From positions 124,001-188,000 of the forward strand of contig NZ_FCOJ02000004.1 in the NCBI RefSeq assembly GCF_001545035.1: a stretch of 64,000 nucleotides of DNA. Direction: 5' to 3'. Of the stretch, positions 35,252 to 44,129 are shown one piece after another; within the stretch, counting starts at the first letter, position 1, and every line of letters starts with the position of its first letter. Both the position numbers and the translations under genes were made by a program. A model generated the notes under the pieces. That model saw nothing but the letters and a program-made list of their open reading frames with translations, was not told the origin of the DNA and did no database searches. The DNA comes from Caballeronia glebae (GTDB lineage: Bacteria; Pseudomonadota; Gammaproteobacteria; Burkholderiales; Burkholderiaceae).

Positions 35252-35920
35252 TCATGGCAGCCTCACGCGCCGTTCGAGATGACGCACGCCCGAAGCGAAC
35301 GTCACGCTGATGAGGAGGAAGAAGATCCCGGTCATCGTGATCGGTTCGAGATAGCGAAAGGTCTCGGAGCCGATGTTCTTCGCCTGCTGCATCAGTTCGA
35401 CGACGGTGATCGCGGAGAGCACCGGCGTGTCCTTGAACATCGCGACGAGATAGTTGCCGAGCGCGGGAATCACCGGACGAATCGCCTGCGGCAGGATCAC
35501 GCCCGTATAGGTGCGCCACGGCCTGAGCGACAGCGCGCACGACGCTTCCCACTGCCCGCGCGCGACGCCGTTGAGTCCCGCGCGATACACCTCGGACACA
35601 TAGCACGCATAGTGCACGGCGATGCCGAGCGTGCCCGCCATCAGCGCGGACATCGTGAAGCCGTAAAGCGGCGCGACATAGAAGAGCACGTACACCTGAA
35701 TCAGCAGCGGCGTGCTGCGAATGAACTCGATGAAGAGCGCGGTCGTCTTCGCGAGCGGCGCGAAATCGCTGCGCCGCATGATTGCGAGGACGAGGCCGAG
35801 CACGAGCGCGATGGCGAATCCGACGAGCGTGATGCCGATCGTATAGATCGCCGCGCGCGCGAGTTCGGGCAGGATATGCAGCGCGTATTTCACATCGAAG
35901 AGTTGACCCAGCGTCGTCAT
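35252..35920 (-). CDS. ehuD: Ectoine/hydroxyectoine ABC transporter permease EhuD
   Basis: A 222-aa HisMQ-type permease with five hydrophobic segments and the EAA loop GVARGQWEASCALSLRPWRTY near residue 120. It overlaps ehuC by ATGA and lies 73 bp before ehuA. With EhuC it forms the membrane channel. Confidence 0.9.
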   Translation of the reverse strand: MTTLGQLFDVKYALHILPELARAAIYTIGITLVGFAIALVLGLVLAIMRRSDFAPLAKTTALFIEFIRSTPLLIQVYVLFYVAPLYGFTMSALMAGTLGIAVHYACYVSEVYRAGLNGVARGQWEASCALSLRPWRTYTGVILPQAIRPVIPALGNYLVAMFKDTPVLSAITVVELMQQAKNIGSETFRYLEPITMTGIFFLLISVTFASGVRHLERRVRLP

Positions 35921-36600
35921 GATGCGGCCCCCGGAACAGCGCGGCGAATGGCGACATGACTGCTCACGCGCCGCTCGAACACGCGCATCACGGCGACGAT
36001 CACTTGCGCGAGCACGAAGTAGATCAGCAGCGTGAGTCCGAAGATTTCCGCCGTCTTGAAGGTCGCTTCGTCGAGCTGACGCGCGCGGAACGTGAGGTCC
36101 GAGAGCGTGATGAGCGAGACGAGCGAGGTGCCTTTCAACAACTCGATCATCAGGTTAGTCGCGGGCGGCAGCGCGTTGATCATCGCCTGCGGTAGCACGA
36201 CGCGGCGCAGCCGCGCCGCGGCCGGCAGGTTCAGCGCAAGCGCTGCTTCGTATTGCCCGCCCGGCACCGAGCGCAGCGCGCCGCGCAGGATCTCCGAGCC
36301 ATACGCGCCATAGTGCAATCCGAGACCGACGATAGCGACCGTGAAGGGCGTCAGTTGCACGTTGAACGGCGGCAGCGGCAGCACGAAGAAGAGCCAGAAC
36401 AATTGCACGAGCAGCGAAGTGCCGCGAAACACTTCGACATACACGTTGGCGGCCCATCGCACGGCGCGGTATGGCGCGGCGCGCAACGCCGTCGCGGTGC
36501 CGGCCATCACGATCGCGAGCAGGATGCTGATGACGGCGATCTGGATCGTGACGAGCGTGCCCTTCATCATCAAGGGCAGAAGCTCATTGAGGTCACTCAT
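35917..36600 (-). CDS. ehuC: Ectoine/hydroxyectoine ABC transporter permease EhuC
   Basis: A 227-aa HisMQ-type permease, EAA loop SVPGGQYEAALALNLPAAARL near residue 120, five hydrophobic segments. The start has GAGGAA upstream. It follows ehuB by 50 bp. Which permease is named C or D rests on gene order relative to S. meliloti. Confidence 0.9.
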   Translation of the reverse strand: MSDLNELLPLMMKGTLVTIQIAVISILLAIVMAGTATALRAAPYRAVRWAANVYVEVFRGTSLLVQLFWLFFVLPLPPFNVQLTPFTVAIVGLGLHYGAYGSEILRGALRSVPGGQYEAALALNLPAAARLRRVVLPQAMINALPPATNLMIELLKGTSLVSLITLSDLTFRARQLDEATFKTAEIFGLTLLIYFVLAQVIVAVMRVFERRVSSHVAIRRAVPGAAS

Positions 36601-36650
36601 GACGGTTCCTCGCTAAGAGATGAACGCTGCGCGTCGCTATACATCGATGT

Positions 36651-37505
36651 TCAGCCGGCGCACAGTTCCGGCGCTTTCTTCGTCGTCACGTTGGACTTGT
36701 CGAAGCCGAAGGGCGCGACCGTCTTCAGGTGATCGTCGGTGCCGAGCCATTGATGCAGTTCCTTGTTGACGGCGTCGCGAAGATCGGCGTCTTCGGGGCG
36801 GAACGCGAGCGCGCCATAACCTGTGTGCTTCGGATCGTCGTTGAACTGGCTGATCGCTTCGACTTGCGGGCCGCCCTTGCCGGCGAGACCCTTCATCGTC
36901 AATGACGTGCCGACGGCCGCGTCGGCGCGACGTGCGCGCACCGCCTGCAATTGCGCGGTCGTGTCCGGAACCTGAAGGATCTGGTCATCCTTGATGCCTG
37001 CCTGACGCGCATAACCCAGTTCGGCCGTACCAGCCATCACAGCAAGTTTCGTGTCCGGGTGCTTCGCGACATCGGCATAGCTATGCAGGTTCTTCGGATT
37101 GCCCTTCATCGTCAGCAGCGTGTCGGGAATCTGGTATTGCGGATCGGCGAAGGCCACTTGTTTGCAACGCTCGGGCGTGATGTACATGCCCGCCGCGATC
37201 ACGTCGAAGCGGCCGGCTTTCAGGCCCGGAATCAATGCACCCCATTCGGTCAGCACCGCATCGACCTTCTTCACGCCGAGCTTGGCAAATACTTTCTTCG
37301 CGATCTCGGGCGATTCGCCGGTCACGGTTCCATCGGGCGTCGTGTAGGCGAAAGGCGTTTCGTTCGCATAGCCGATACGCACCTCGCCGGTGCGCTGAAT
37401 GCGCTGCAACGTGGTTTCCGCGCTCGCGCTCGTGGCATAGGCGGCAAGGCTCGCCGCCGCGACGCACGCCGCCGCCAGCATTCCAGACAGTCGCTTCGTG
37501 TTCAT
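36651..37505 (-). CDS. ehuB: Ectoine/hydroxyectoine-binding protein EhuB
   Basis: A 284-aa periplasmic family 3 solute-binding protein. The signal peptide ends near SASAE (about residue 29). The mature protein begins with TGEVRIGYANETPFAYTTPD, and later shows GLKAGRFDVIAAGMYITPERC, the usual amino-acid-binding lobe. In EhuB of S. meliloti aromatic residues form the ectoine pocket; several Phe/Tyr/Trp are present (WGALIPG, FADPQYQIPD). I chose 37505 over the ATG nine codons upstream because of the GGGAA spacing. First gene of the leftward operon, 247 bp from enuR. Confidence 0.9.
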   Translation of the reverse strand: MNTKRLSGMLAAACVAAASLAAYATSASAETTLQRIQRTGEVRIGYANETPFAYTTPDGTVTGESPEIAKKVFAKLGVKKVDAVLTEWGALIPGLKAGRFDVIAAGMYITPERCKQVAFADPQYQIPDTLLTMKGNPKNLHSYADVAKHPDTKLAVMAGTAELGYARQAGIKDDQILQVPDTTAQLQAVRARRADAAVGTSLTMKGLAGKGGPQVEAISQFNDDPKHTGYGALAFRPEDADLRDAVNKELHQWLGTDDHLKTVAPFGFDKSNVTTKKAPELCAG

Positions 37506-37681
37506 ATCGTTCCCGTAGTAATGGTTTTTCAAGCGTGGTCGAGAGGGGCAATCCTATGGCGGCGCGACCGGCGAGAGACAGAGAAAACCCTTAGTTCGCC
37601 GGGCTTTGAGCAGGTCTTTAAAGCGACTCGCAGTGCATCCACCGACGCAGAATACAAAGCCATATATTTGTTCCGATTGCT

Positions 37682-37718
37682 CTAGGACAATTATTTTCAC
37701 GCGCGCTTTTAGGCCACT
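37682..37718 (+). promoter_or_regulatory. Putative EnuR operator between ehuB and enuR
   Basis: CTAGGACAAT at 37682-37691 is repeated, less exactly, as TTAGGCCACT at 37709-37718, in direct orientation 27 bp apart. The same motif occurs upstream of eutB (39156-39188). MocR regulators commonly bind spaced direct repeats. Confidence 0.55.
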
Positions 37719-37752
37719 ATGTGCATGGAACCAGGCATGCGAGGAGCCGGAA

Positions 37753-39150
37753 GTGAATGAAACATGGCGCGACGCCGTGCGCACCGTACAGGGCGTGCAG
37801 TCGAAGTACAAGCGGCTCGTCAAGGCGATGGCCGCCGACATAGAAAGCGGCGCGCTCGCGTCGGGCGAACGTTTGCCGCCGCAGCGCGAAGTGGCGGCCG
37901 ATCTCGCGATCAGCGTGCAGACCGTCACCAACGCGTACAAGGAACTGGAGAGGCAAGGGCTGATTCGTTGCGAGGTCGGGCGCGGCAGCTTCGTCACCGC
38001 GCGCGTGACCGAGACCATGTCCAACTATATGCTCGACACCGCCGAGCGCTCGGTCGTCGATTTCTCCATCGCGCGCATCGTGCATACGCCCGAGCACGAC
38101 GCGATGTGGCGCAAGGTCTGCGCAACGCTCTCGACCATTGAAGATCAGCCGTGGATACGCGCGTTCAGGCCGATCGCGGGCTTCGATAGTCATCGTCAGG
38201 CGGGCGTCGAATGGCTCGCTTCGCTCAACATGCCCGCGAAGGTGGAGACGCTGCTCGTCACCAACGGCGTCGCGCATGGCATTTTTCTTGCCCTCGCCAG
38301 CATCGTGGGGCCGGGCGATACGGTGCTGTGCGAAAGCCTCACGGACCACGGCGTGATCGGTTCGGCGAACGTGCTGGGGTTTACGCTCAAGGGTCTCGAA
38401 ATCGACGAGCACGGCATTCGCCCCGAACACTTCGAGGAAGTCTGCGATAGCGAACGCGTGAGCGCGCTCGTCTGCACGCCGACGCTCAACAATCCCACTG
38501 TCGCGATGATGCCGGATTCGCGCCGCCGCGCGATCGCGCGCATCGCCGAGCGCTATGGCGTCTATGTGATCGAAGACGACGTCTACGGCGCGCTGCCCGC
38601 GAAAACGCAGACGCCAATCGCGAGCCTTATCCCCGAACTGGCGTTCTACTGCACGAGCATGACGAAGTCGGTGTTGAGCGGCCTGCGCACCGGCTTCATG
38701 ACGGTGCCGCGACGTCTTGCGTTGCGCGCGGAAAGCGTGCTGCGCGTGAGTTGCTGGATGGCCACCTCGCCCATCGCGGAAGTCACCGCGCGCTGGATCA
38801 ACGACGGCACAGCGCAGCGTCTCGTGCAGATTCAGCGCGAGCGTCTCGCGGCGCGTCAGAGCGTGGTGCGCGAAGTGCTCGGCGAATACGTGCTCGGCAG
38901 CCATCCGAACGCGCTCTCGGTATGGCTGCGCGTGCCGGACGAATGGGAAGCGGAACGTATTACGCGTGAGCTGCGCAATCGCAATATCGCGGTGACATCG
39001 CCCGATCCGTTTCTGGTGCGCGGCGCGGACCGGCCCAATGCGGTGCGGTTATGCGTGGGCGCGGAAGTCGGCGAAAGCACGTTTCGCAGCGCCGTGGAAA
39101 CGATGCGCGAAGTCTTCGGCCAGTACCCGCACGTACATGACTTCAACTAA
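37753..39150 (+). CDS. enuR: EnuR, MocR/GabR-type regulator of ectoine catabolism
   Basis: A 465-aa regulator: GntR-type winged HTH at residues 15-85 (LPPQREVAADLAISVQTVTN, EVGRGSFV) joined to a fold-type I aminotransferase-like domain. The PLP-binding lysine is Lys305 in SMTKSVLSGLRTGF, close to Lys302 reported for Ruegeria pomeroyi EnuR, whose inducers are N-alpha-acetyl-diaminobutyrate and diaminobutyrate. GTG start with GAGGAG at 6 nt; the frame continues upstream without support. Divergent from ehuB and 79 bp ahead of eutB, it should repress both units. Confidence 0.92.
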   Translation: MNETWRDAVRTVQGVQSKYKRLVKAMAADIESGALASGERLPPQREVAADLAISVQTVTNAYKELERQGLIRCEVGRGSFVTARVTETMSNYMLDTAERSVVDFSIARIVHTPEHDAMWRKVCATLSTIEDQPWIRAFRPIAGFDSHRQAGVEWLASLNMPAKVETLLVTNGVAHGIFLALASIVGPGDTVLCESLTDHGVIGSANVLGFTLKGLEIDEHGIRPEHFEEVCDSERVSALVCTPTLNNPTVAMMPDSRRRAIARIAERYGVYVIEDDVYGALPAKTQTPIASLIPELAFYCTSMTKSVLSGLRTGFMTVPRRLALRAESVLRVSCWMATSPIAEVTARWINDGTAQRLVQIQRERLAARQSVVREVLGEYVLGSHPNALSVWLRVPDEWEAERITRELRNRNIAVTSPDPFLVRGADRPNAVRLCVGAEVGESTFRSAVETMREVFGQYPHVHDFN

Positions 39151-39155
39151 ATGAA

Positions 39156-39188
39156 CTAGGACAATCAAAAACGATTTTTTAGGACATT
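39156..39188 (+). promoter_or_regulatory. Putative EnuR operator upstream of eutB
   Basis: CTAGGACAAT (39156-39165, identical to the copy before enuR) and TTAGGACATT (39179-39188) in direct repeat 23 bp apart, within the 79-bp enuR-eutB gap. They would allow control of the catabolic operon separately from enuR. Confidence 0.6.
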
Positions 39189-39229
39189 AGACTGAGTTGC
39201 ATTGATAGCTCAAACGCAATTCAGCCCAC

Positions 39230-40195
39230 ATGTCCGCACTTACGCTCACCGATGTCTACCGCGCCCGCCAGCGCATCGAAGGCCGCGCGCTCGTCACGCC
39301 GCTGGTCCATTCGCTGTCGCTCTCGCGCATCGCTGGCGTGCCGGTGCATCTGAAGCTAGAAACGCTGCAACCCACGGGCAGCTTCAAATTGCGCGGCGCG
39401 ACCAATGCGCTCGCGCAGATTGCCGAGCAAGGCGGCAGGCGCGTCGTCACGGCATCGACGGGCAATCATGGCCGCGCCGTTGCGCACGCGGCGCGCGCGC
39501 TCGGCATCGAAGCGGCCGTGTGCATGTCCTCGCTCGTGCCGAAGAACAAGGTCGATGCGGTGGCCGCGCTCGGCGCGCGTGTCGTTATCGCCGGCAAGAG
39601 TCAGGACGATGCGCAACTCGAAGCTCAACGTCTCGTGCGTGAAGAAGGTTATGCATTCGTACCGCCCTTCGACGATGAACGCGTTATCGCGGGACAAGCC
39701 ACCATCGGCCTCGAAATTTTTGAAACGCTGCCCGACGTGGCGAGCATTGTCGTGCCCTTGTCGGGCGGCGGGCTTTTCAGCGGCGTCGCGTTCGCGGCAA
39801 AGAACATTCGCCCCGACGTGAAGATGATCGGCGTGTCGATGGAGCGCGGGGCCGCGATGCATGCAAGTCTCGCGGCAGGCAAGCCCGTGTTCGTCGATGA
39901 ACTGGAAACCCTCGCCGATTCGCTCGGCGGCGGCATCGGGCTCGACAACGCGCATACGTTCGCCATGACGCGCGATCTCATCGACGAGGTCGTGTTGCTC
40001 GACGAAGTGTCGATCGCGCGCGGCATCGTGCATGCGTATCGCGAGGAACGGCTCGTTGTCGAAGGGGCGGCGGCGGTCGGTATCGCGGCCTTGCTCGACG
40101 GCGCGATCGCTGCACAGAACGGGCCAATCGTCATCGTCGTGAGCGGCGCCAACATCGATATCGAAACGCATCGCCGGCTGATCGGAGCGGCCTGA
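39230..40195 (+). CDS. eutB: EutB, hydroxyectoine utilization dehydratase (PLP)
   Basis: A 321-aa threonine-dehydratase-like PLP enzyme; the cofactor lysine is Lys53 in PTGSFKLRGA, STGNHGRAVA binds substrate carboxylate and LSGGGLFSG the phosphate. EutB acts in the removal of the hydroxyl group that turns hydroxyectoine into an ectoine-pathway intermediate, with EutA and EutC. eutA is not present in the window. The ribosome site is weak. Confidence 0.9.
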   Translation: MSALTLTDVYRARQRIEGRALVTPLVHSLSLSRIAGVPVHLKLETLQPTGSFKLRGATNALAQIAEQGGRRVVTASTGNHGRAVAHAARALGIEAAVCMSSLVPKNKVDAVAALGARVVIAGKSQDDAQLEAQRLVREEGYAFVPPFDDERVIAGQATIGLEIFETLPDVASIVVPLSGGGLFSGVAFAAKNIRPDVKMIGVSMERGAAMHASLAAGKPVFVDELETLADSLGGGIGLDNAHTFAMTRDLIDEVVLLDEVSIARGIVHAYREERLVVEGAAAVGIAALLDGAIAAQNGPIVIVVSGANIDIETHRRLIGAA

Positions 40196-40199
40196 ACTC

Positions 40200-41204
40200 A
40201 TGTCCAACATCGATACCTCCACCGTGCTGCTCGGGCAGGCGCAATTGCGCAAGCTCGTGCCGCTCGACCTCGACGCAATCGAGCAAGTCGAAGCCGCATT
40301 CAGGTCGCTCGCGACTGAAGCCGTCGCGATGCCGCCGATCCTGCGTCTCGACATTCCCGAGCACGCTGGCGAAGTCGACGTGAAAACCGCTTATTTGCCG
40401 CGTTTTCCGAGCTTTGCGATCAAGGTGAGCCCCGGCTTTTTCAACAATCCTTCGCTCGGACTTCCGAGTCTGAACGGCCTGATGCTCGTGCTGTCCGCAC
40501 GCACCGGTCTCACGGAAGCCGTGTTGCTCGACAACGGTTATCTCACCGCCGTGCGCACCGCTGCGGCGGGCGCGGTGGCATCGCGCTGGCTCGCGCGCAA
40601 GGATGCGAAGCGCGTCGCGATCATCGGCGCGGGCGAGCAGGCGCGTTTGCAACTGAAGGCGTTGCGTCTCGTGCGCGACATCGAGCATGTCACCGTATGG
40701 GCACGCGACGCGAGCAGCGCGCAGCAATTCGCGCGTGAGTGCGAAGGCTTGCCGTGCGATGTTGCCCAGAACGTGAGTCATGCGCTCAAGGAGGCCGATA
40801 TCGCCATCACGACGACGCCGAGCCGCGAGCCGCTGATTCATGCACGCGATCTTCATCCCGGCCTGCATATCACCGCGATGGGCTCGGACGCCGAGCACAA
40901 GAATGAAATCGCGCCCGACGTGTTTGCACAAGCGCGCTACGTATGCGACCGCTTGCAACAAGTGCGCGTGCTCGGTGAGCTGCATCATGCGATCGAGGCA
41001 GGCGTGACGGATGCGGACGCATCCTATGCGGAGCTCGGCGAAGTTATCGCGCAGAAAGCGCAGGGCCGCGCGAACGACGACGAAATTACCGTGTGCGATC
41101 TGACCGGCACCGGCGCACAAGACACCGCGATTGCGACGCTCGCCATTCAGCGTGCGCGCGCGGCACAGGCAGGAACCATTTTCCACAACGATGTGACCGC
41201 TTGA
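40200..41204 (+). CDS. eutC: EutC, ornithine-cyclodeaminase/mu-crystallin family
   Basis: A 334-aa NAD-dependent protein of the ornithine cyclodeaminase/mu-crystallin family: KTAYLPRFPSFAIKVSPGF, TAAAGAVASRWLARKDAKRVAIIGAGEQARLQL as the Rossmann dinucleotide site, and AMGSDAEHKNEI. Immediately after eutB (4 bp gap). Proposed with EutB to convert the hydroxyectoine-derived intermediate. Start ATG is close to the previous stop, so coupled translation is likely. Confidence 0.9.
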   Translation: MSNIDTSTVLLGQAQLRKLVPLDLDAIEQVEAAFRSLATEAVAMPPILRLDIPEHAGEVDVKTAYLPRFPSFAIKVSPGFFNNPSLGLPSLNGLMLVLSARTGLTEAVLLDNGYLTAVRTAAAGAVASRWLARKDAKRVAIIGAGEQARLQLKALRLVRDIEHVTVWARDASSAQQFARECEGLPCDVAQNVSHALKEADIAITTTPSREPLIHARDLHPGLHITAMGSDAEHKNEIAPDVFAQARYVCDRLQQVRVLGELHHAIEAGVTDADASYAELGEVIAQKAQGRANDDEITVCDLTGTGAQDTAIATLAIQRARAAQAGTIFHNDVTA

Positions 41205-41215
41205 TAGAGGGGACG

Positions 41216-42433
41216 ATGTCCGAAATCATGCAACTGAAGAAGGGCGAGGCGCCCGTGGTACGCCTGCCGTTCGAACGCAGCGAGCACGACGCGCGCATCG
41301 CGAAGACGCGGCGCGCGATGGAGAAGGCGGGCATCGATCTGATGATCGTGACCGACCCGACCAACATGGCGTGGCTCACCGGTTACGACGGCTGGTCGTT
41401 CTACGTGCATCAATGCGTGCTCCTCGCGATGCACGGCGATCCTGTCTGGTATGGCCGCGGCCAGGATGCGAACGGCGCGAAGCGCACGGTGTTCATGTCG
41501 CACGACGATATCGTCGGCTATCCGGATCACTATGTGCAGTCGCCGACGCGCCATCCGATGGATTACTTGTCCACTGAAGTTATCGCCGCGCGTGGCTGGG
41601 ACAAGTTGCGCATCGGCGTGGAGATGGATAACTATTACTTCAGCGCGAAGGCGTATGCGTCGTTGACGCAACATTTGCCGAACGCGAAGTTCGTCGATGC
41701 GACCGCGCTCGTCAACTGGCAGCGCGCGGTAAAGTCGCCGCGCGAGATCGAATACATGCGCGTCGCGGCGCGCATTGTCGAGAAGATGCATGCGCGCATT
41801 CTCGACAAGGTCGAGCCGGGCATGAAGAAGAGCGATCTCGTCGCGCAGATTTATGAAGCGGGCATCACGGGCGTCGAAGGTTATGGCGGCGACTATCCCG
41901 CAATCGTGCCGCTATTGCCGACGGGTTCCGACGCCGCCGCGCCGCACCTCACGTGGGATGACTCGGCATTCACCGCGAACGCCGGCACGTTCTTCGAAAT
42001 CGCCGGTTGCTTCAAGCGCTATCACTGCCCGCTTTCGCGCACGGTGTATCTCGGCCGCCCGCCGCAGCATTTCATCGAAGGCGAGAAGGCGGTTGTCGAA
42101 GGCATCGAAGCGGGTCTCGCGATGGCGAAGCCGGGCAACAAAACCGAGGACATCGCCAATGCGTTCTTCGCGGTGCTGCGCAAGTTCGGCATCGAGAAAG
42201 ATAGCCGTTGCGGTTATCCGATTGGGGCAAGCTATCCACCCGACTGGGGCGAGCGCACGATGAGCCTGCGTCCCGGGGACAAGACCGTCCTCGAACCCGG
42301 CATGACGTTTCACTTCATGCCGGGGCTGTGGCTCGACGACTGGGGCCTGGAAATCACGGAGAGCATCCTGATTACCGACACCGGCGTCGAGACCTTCTGC
42401 AACACGCCTCGCAAATTGTTCGTGAAGGAGTAG
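41216..42433 (+). CDS. doeA: Ectoine hydrolase
   Basis: A 405-aa protein of the M24 (creatinase/aminopeptidase P) fold: N-terminal domain to about 165, then the pita-bread domain with YMRVAARIVEKMHARIL, EGYGGDYPAIVPLLPTG, FFEIAGCFKRYHCPLSRTVYLG and MTFHFMPGLW. DoeA opens the ectoine ring to N-acetyl-diaminobutyrates, including the EnuR inducer. GAGGGG precedes the start at 41216; the longer frame overlaps eutC. Slightly longer than H. elongata DoeA (399 aa). Confidence 0.93.
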   Translation: MSEIMQLKKGEAPVVRLPFERSEHDARIAKTRRAMEKAGIDLMIVTDPTNMAWLTGYDGWSFYVHQCVLLAMHGDPVWYGRGQDANGAKRTVFMSHDDIVGYPDHYVQSPTRHPMDYLSTEVIAARGWDKLRIGVEMDNYYFSAKAYASLTQHLPNAKFVDATALVNWQRAVKSPREIEYMRVAARIVEKMHARILDKVEPGMKKSDLVAQIYEAGITGVEGYGGDYPAIVPLLPTGSDAAAPHLTWDDSAFTANAGTFFEIAGCFKRYHCPLSRTVYLGRPPQHFIEGEKAVVEGIEAGLAMAKPGNKTEDIANAFFAVLRKFGIEKDSRCGYPIGASYPPDWGERTMSLRPGDKTVLEPGMTFHFMPGLWLDDWGLEITESILITDTGVETFCNTPRKLFVKE

Positions 42434-42437
42434 CACG

Positions 42438-43460
42438 ATGCGCGCGTCACCGATCAGCCCGACCGTCGATTTCGATGCGGAGGGCGAACAGCACGGCTTC
42501 CTGAAGCTGCCGTACTCGCGCAACGATTCGGCGTGGGGCGCCGTGATGATTCCGGTCACTGTGATCAAGCACGGCGACGGTCCGACCGCGCTGCTCACGG
42601 GCGGCAATCACGGCGACGAGTACGAAGGGCCGATCGCGCTGGCGAAGCTTGCATCGACCTTGAAGGCAGGCGACGTGAACGGCCGCGTGATCATCGTGCC
42701 GTTCATGAACTATCCGGCGTTTCGCGTGGGATCGCGCACCTCGCCGCTCGACGCGGGCAACCTGAACCGCAGCTTTCCCGGCAAACCCGATGGCACGGTG
42801 ACGGATAAGATTGCCGATTACTTCCAGCGTCATCTGCTGCCGCTCGCCGATTACGTGCTCGATATTCACGCGGGCGGCCGCACGCTGGACTTCCTGCCAT
42901 TCGCGGCGATTCACGTGCTGAACGACGCGACGCATCAGTCGCGTTGCGAAGCCGCGATGCGTGCATTCGGCGCGCCGTATTCAATGCGCATGCTCGAACT
43001 CGACAGCGTCGGTCTCTATGACAGCGCGGCCGAGGAAGCGGGCAAGGTGTTCGTATCGACGGAACTGGGCGGCGGCGGTTCGTCGACGGCCAAGAGCGTT
43101 GCAATTGCGGAGCGTGGCGTGTACGGCTTTCTCGCGTATGCGGGGATCATCGAGAAAGAAGTCGTGCGCGGCGAAGCGCGCACGACCACGCTGCTCGACA
43201 TGCCGGATAGCTCCTGTTACACGACGAGCGAGCATACGGGCCTGCTCGAAATGTGCCGCGATCTAGGCGACATGGTGAAAGCGGGCGATGTGCTCGCGCG
43301 CGTGTACGACATCACGCGTACGGGGGCGGCGCCGGTGGAATATCGCGCGAAGCGCGACGGACTGCTCGCGGCCCGGCATTTTCCGGGCCTCGTGCAAATG
43401 GGCGATACCGTGGCCGTGGTCGCGGATATCGTCGAACGCAACATTGCTGTGAGCGTGTAA
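42438..43460 (+). CDS. doeB: N-alpha-acetyl-L-2,4-diaminobutyrate deacetylase
   Basis: A 340-aa zinc hydrolase of the aspartoacylase/succinylglutamate desuccinylase (M14-like) family. Metal ligands are in GGNHGDEYEGP (His, Glu) and LDIHAGG (His). It removes acetate from N-alpha-acetyl-diaminobutyrate, giving diaminobutyrate. Four bases after doeA. Its stop is directly followed by the doeX start. Confidence 0.93.
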   Translation: MRASPISPTVDFDAEGEQHGFLKLPYSRNDSAWGAVMIPVTVIKHGDGPTALLTGGNHGDEYEGPIALAKLASTLKAGDVNGRVIIVPFMNYPAFRVGSRTSPLDAGNLNRSFPGKPDGTVTDKIADYFQRHLLPLADYVLDIHAGGRTLDFLPFAAIHVLNDATHQSRCEAAMRAFGAPYSMRMLELDSVGLYDSAAEEAGKVFVSTELGGGGSSTAKSVAIAERGVYGFLAYAGIIEKEVVRGEARTTTLLDMPDSSCYTTSEHTGLLEMCRDLGDMVKAGDVLARVYDITRTGAAPVEYRAKRDGLLAARHFPGLVQMGDTVAVVADIVERNIAVSV

Positions 43461-43943
43461 TTGATCAAGCTCGACCGCTACGATCTGGCCATTCTGCGCA
43501 TCCTTGCACGGGATGGCCGCATTACGAAATCGCGCCTCGCGGAAGAGGTCAGTCTGTCGATCTCTCCCGCTTGGGAGCGTGTGAAGAAACTCGAAGACAG
43601 CGGGCTCATCAAGGGCTATCGCGCGGACATCGACTGGACGGCTGCTTTCAAAGGCAGCCGTATTGTCGTTGAGGTGACGCTTTCGCGTCATACCGCGCAG
43701 GACATGCGGCGCTTCGAGGAACGCGTCGCGGCGGCTTCCGAAATCGTGCAATGTTATGCGACAGGTGGCGGTGTGGATTACGTGCTGCACGTCGTGTCGC
43801 GCGATATCGATCACTATCAGCGCTTCATCGATTCCTTGCTCGTGGAAGAGCTTGGCATCGAGCGGTACTTCACCTATATCGTCACGAAAGTCGTGAAGAA
43901 CGTCACGGAAGGGCCGCCGGACTGGGCGGATGAATCGGTTTGA
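43461..43943 (+). CDS. doeX: DoeX, Lrp/AsnC-type regulator
   Basis: A 160-aa Lrp/AsnC regulator with TTG start directly after the doeB stop, so translation is coupled. HTH at residues 4-60 (LDRYDLAILRILARDGRITK, SISPAWERVKKLEDSGLIK) and RAM domain (SEIVQCYATGGGVDYVLHVV). In Halomonas elongata DoeX binds upstream of doeA and follows the doeAB genes, as here. It adds a second regulator to EnuR. Confidence 0.9.
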   Translation: MIKLDRYDLAILRILARDGRITKSRLAEEVSLSISPAWERVKKLEDSGLIKGYRADIDWTAAFKGSRIVVEVTLSRHTAQDMRRFEERVAAASEIVQCYATGGGVDYVLHVVSRDIDHYQRFIDSLLVEELGIERYFTYIVTKVVKNVTEGPPDWADESV

Positions 43944-44129
43944 TGTGCTCGTCTTTTGTTGTTTGACGCGATCCGGCGGAAGCCCGAAAAACCCATCGCA
44001 AACCGCATGGAAAACAGAAAAAACACCAAGCGCCCGTAGCGATAACAAAAAACTCCATCCTGCCCACAGCCTTAAAGTGGATGCATCGGAACACGCAAAT
44101 CAATGCACGCAGAGAGCAAGGAGACGAAC

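Noticed and set aside
37717-38904. Leftward 395-codon frame opposite enuR
   Set aside because: Shadow of enuR; no ribosome site or domain.
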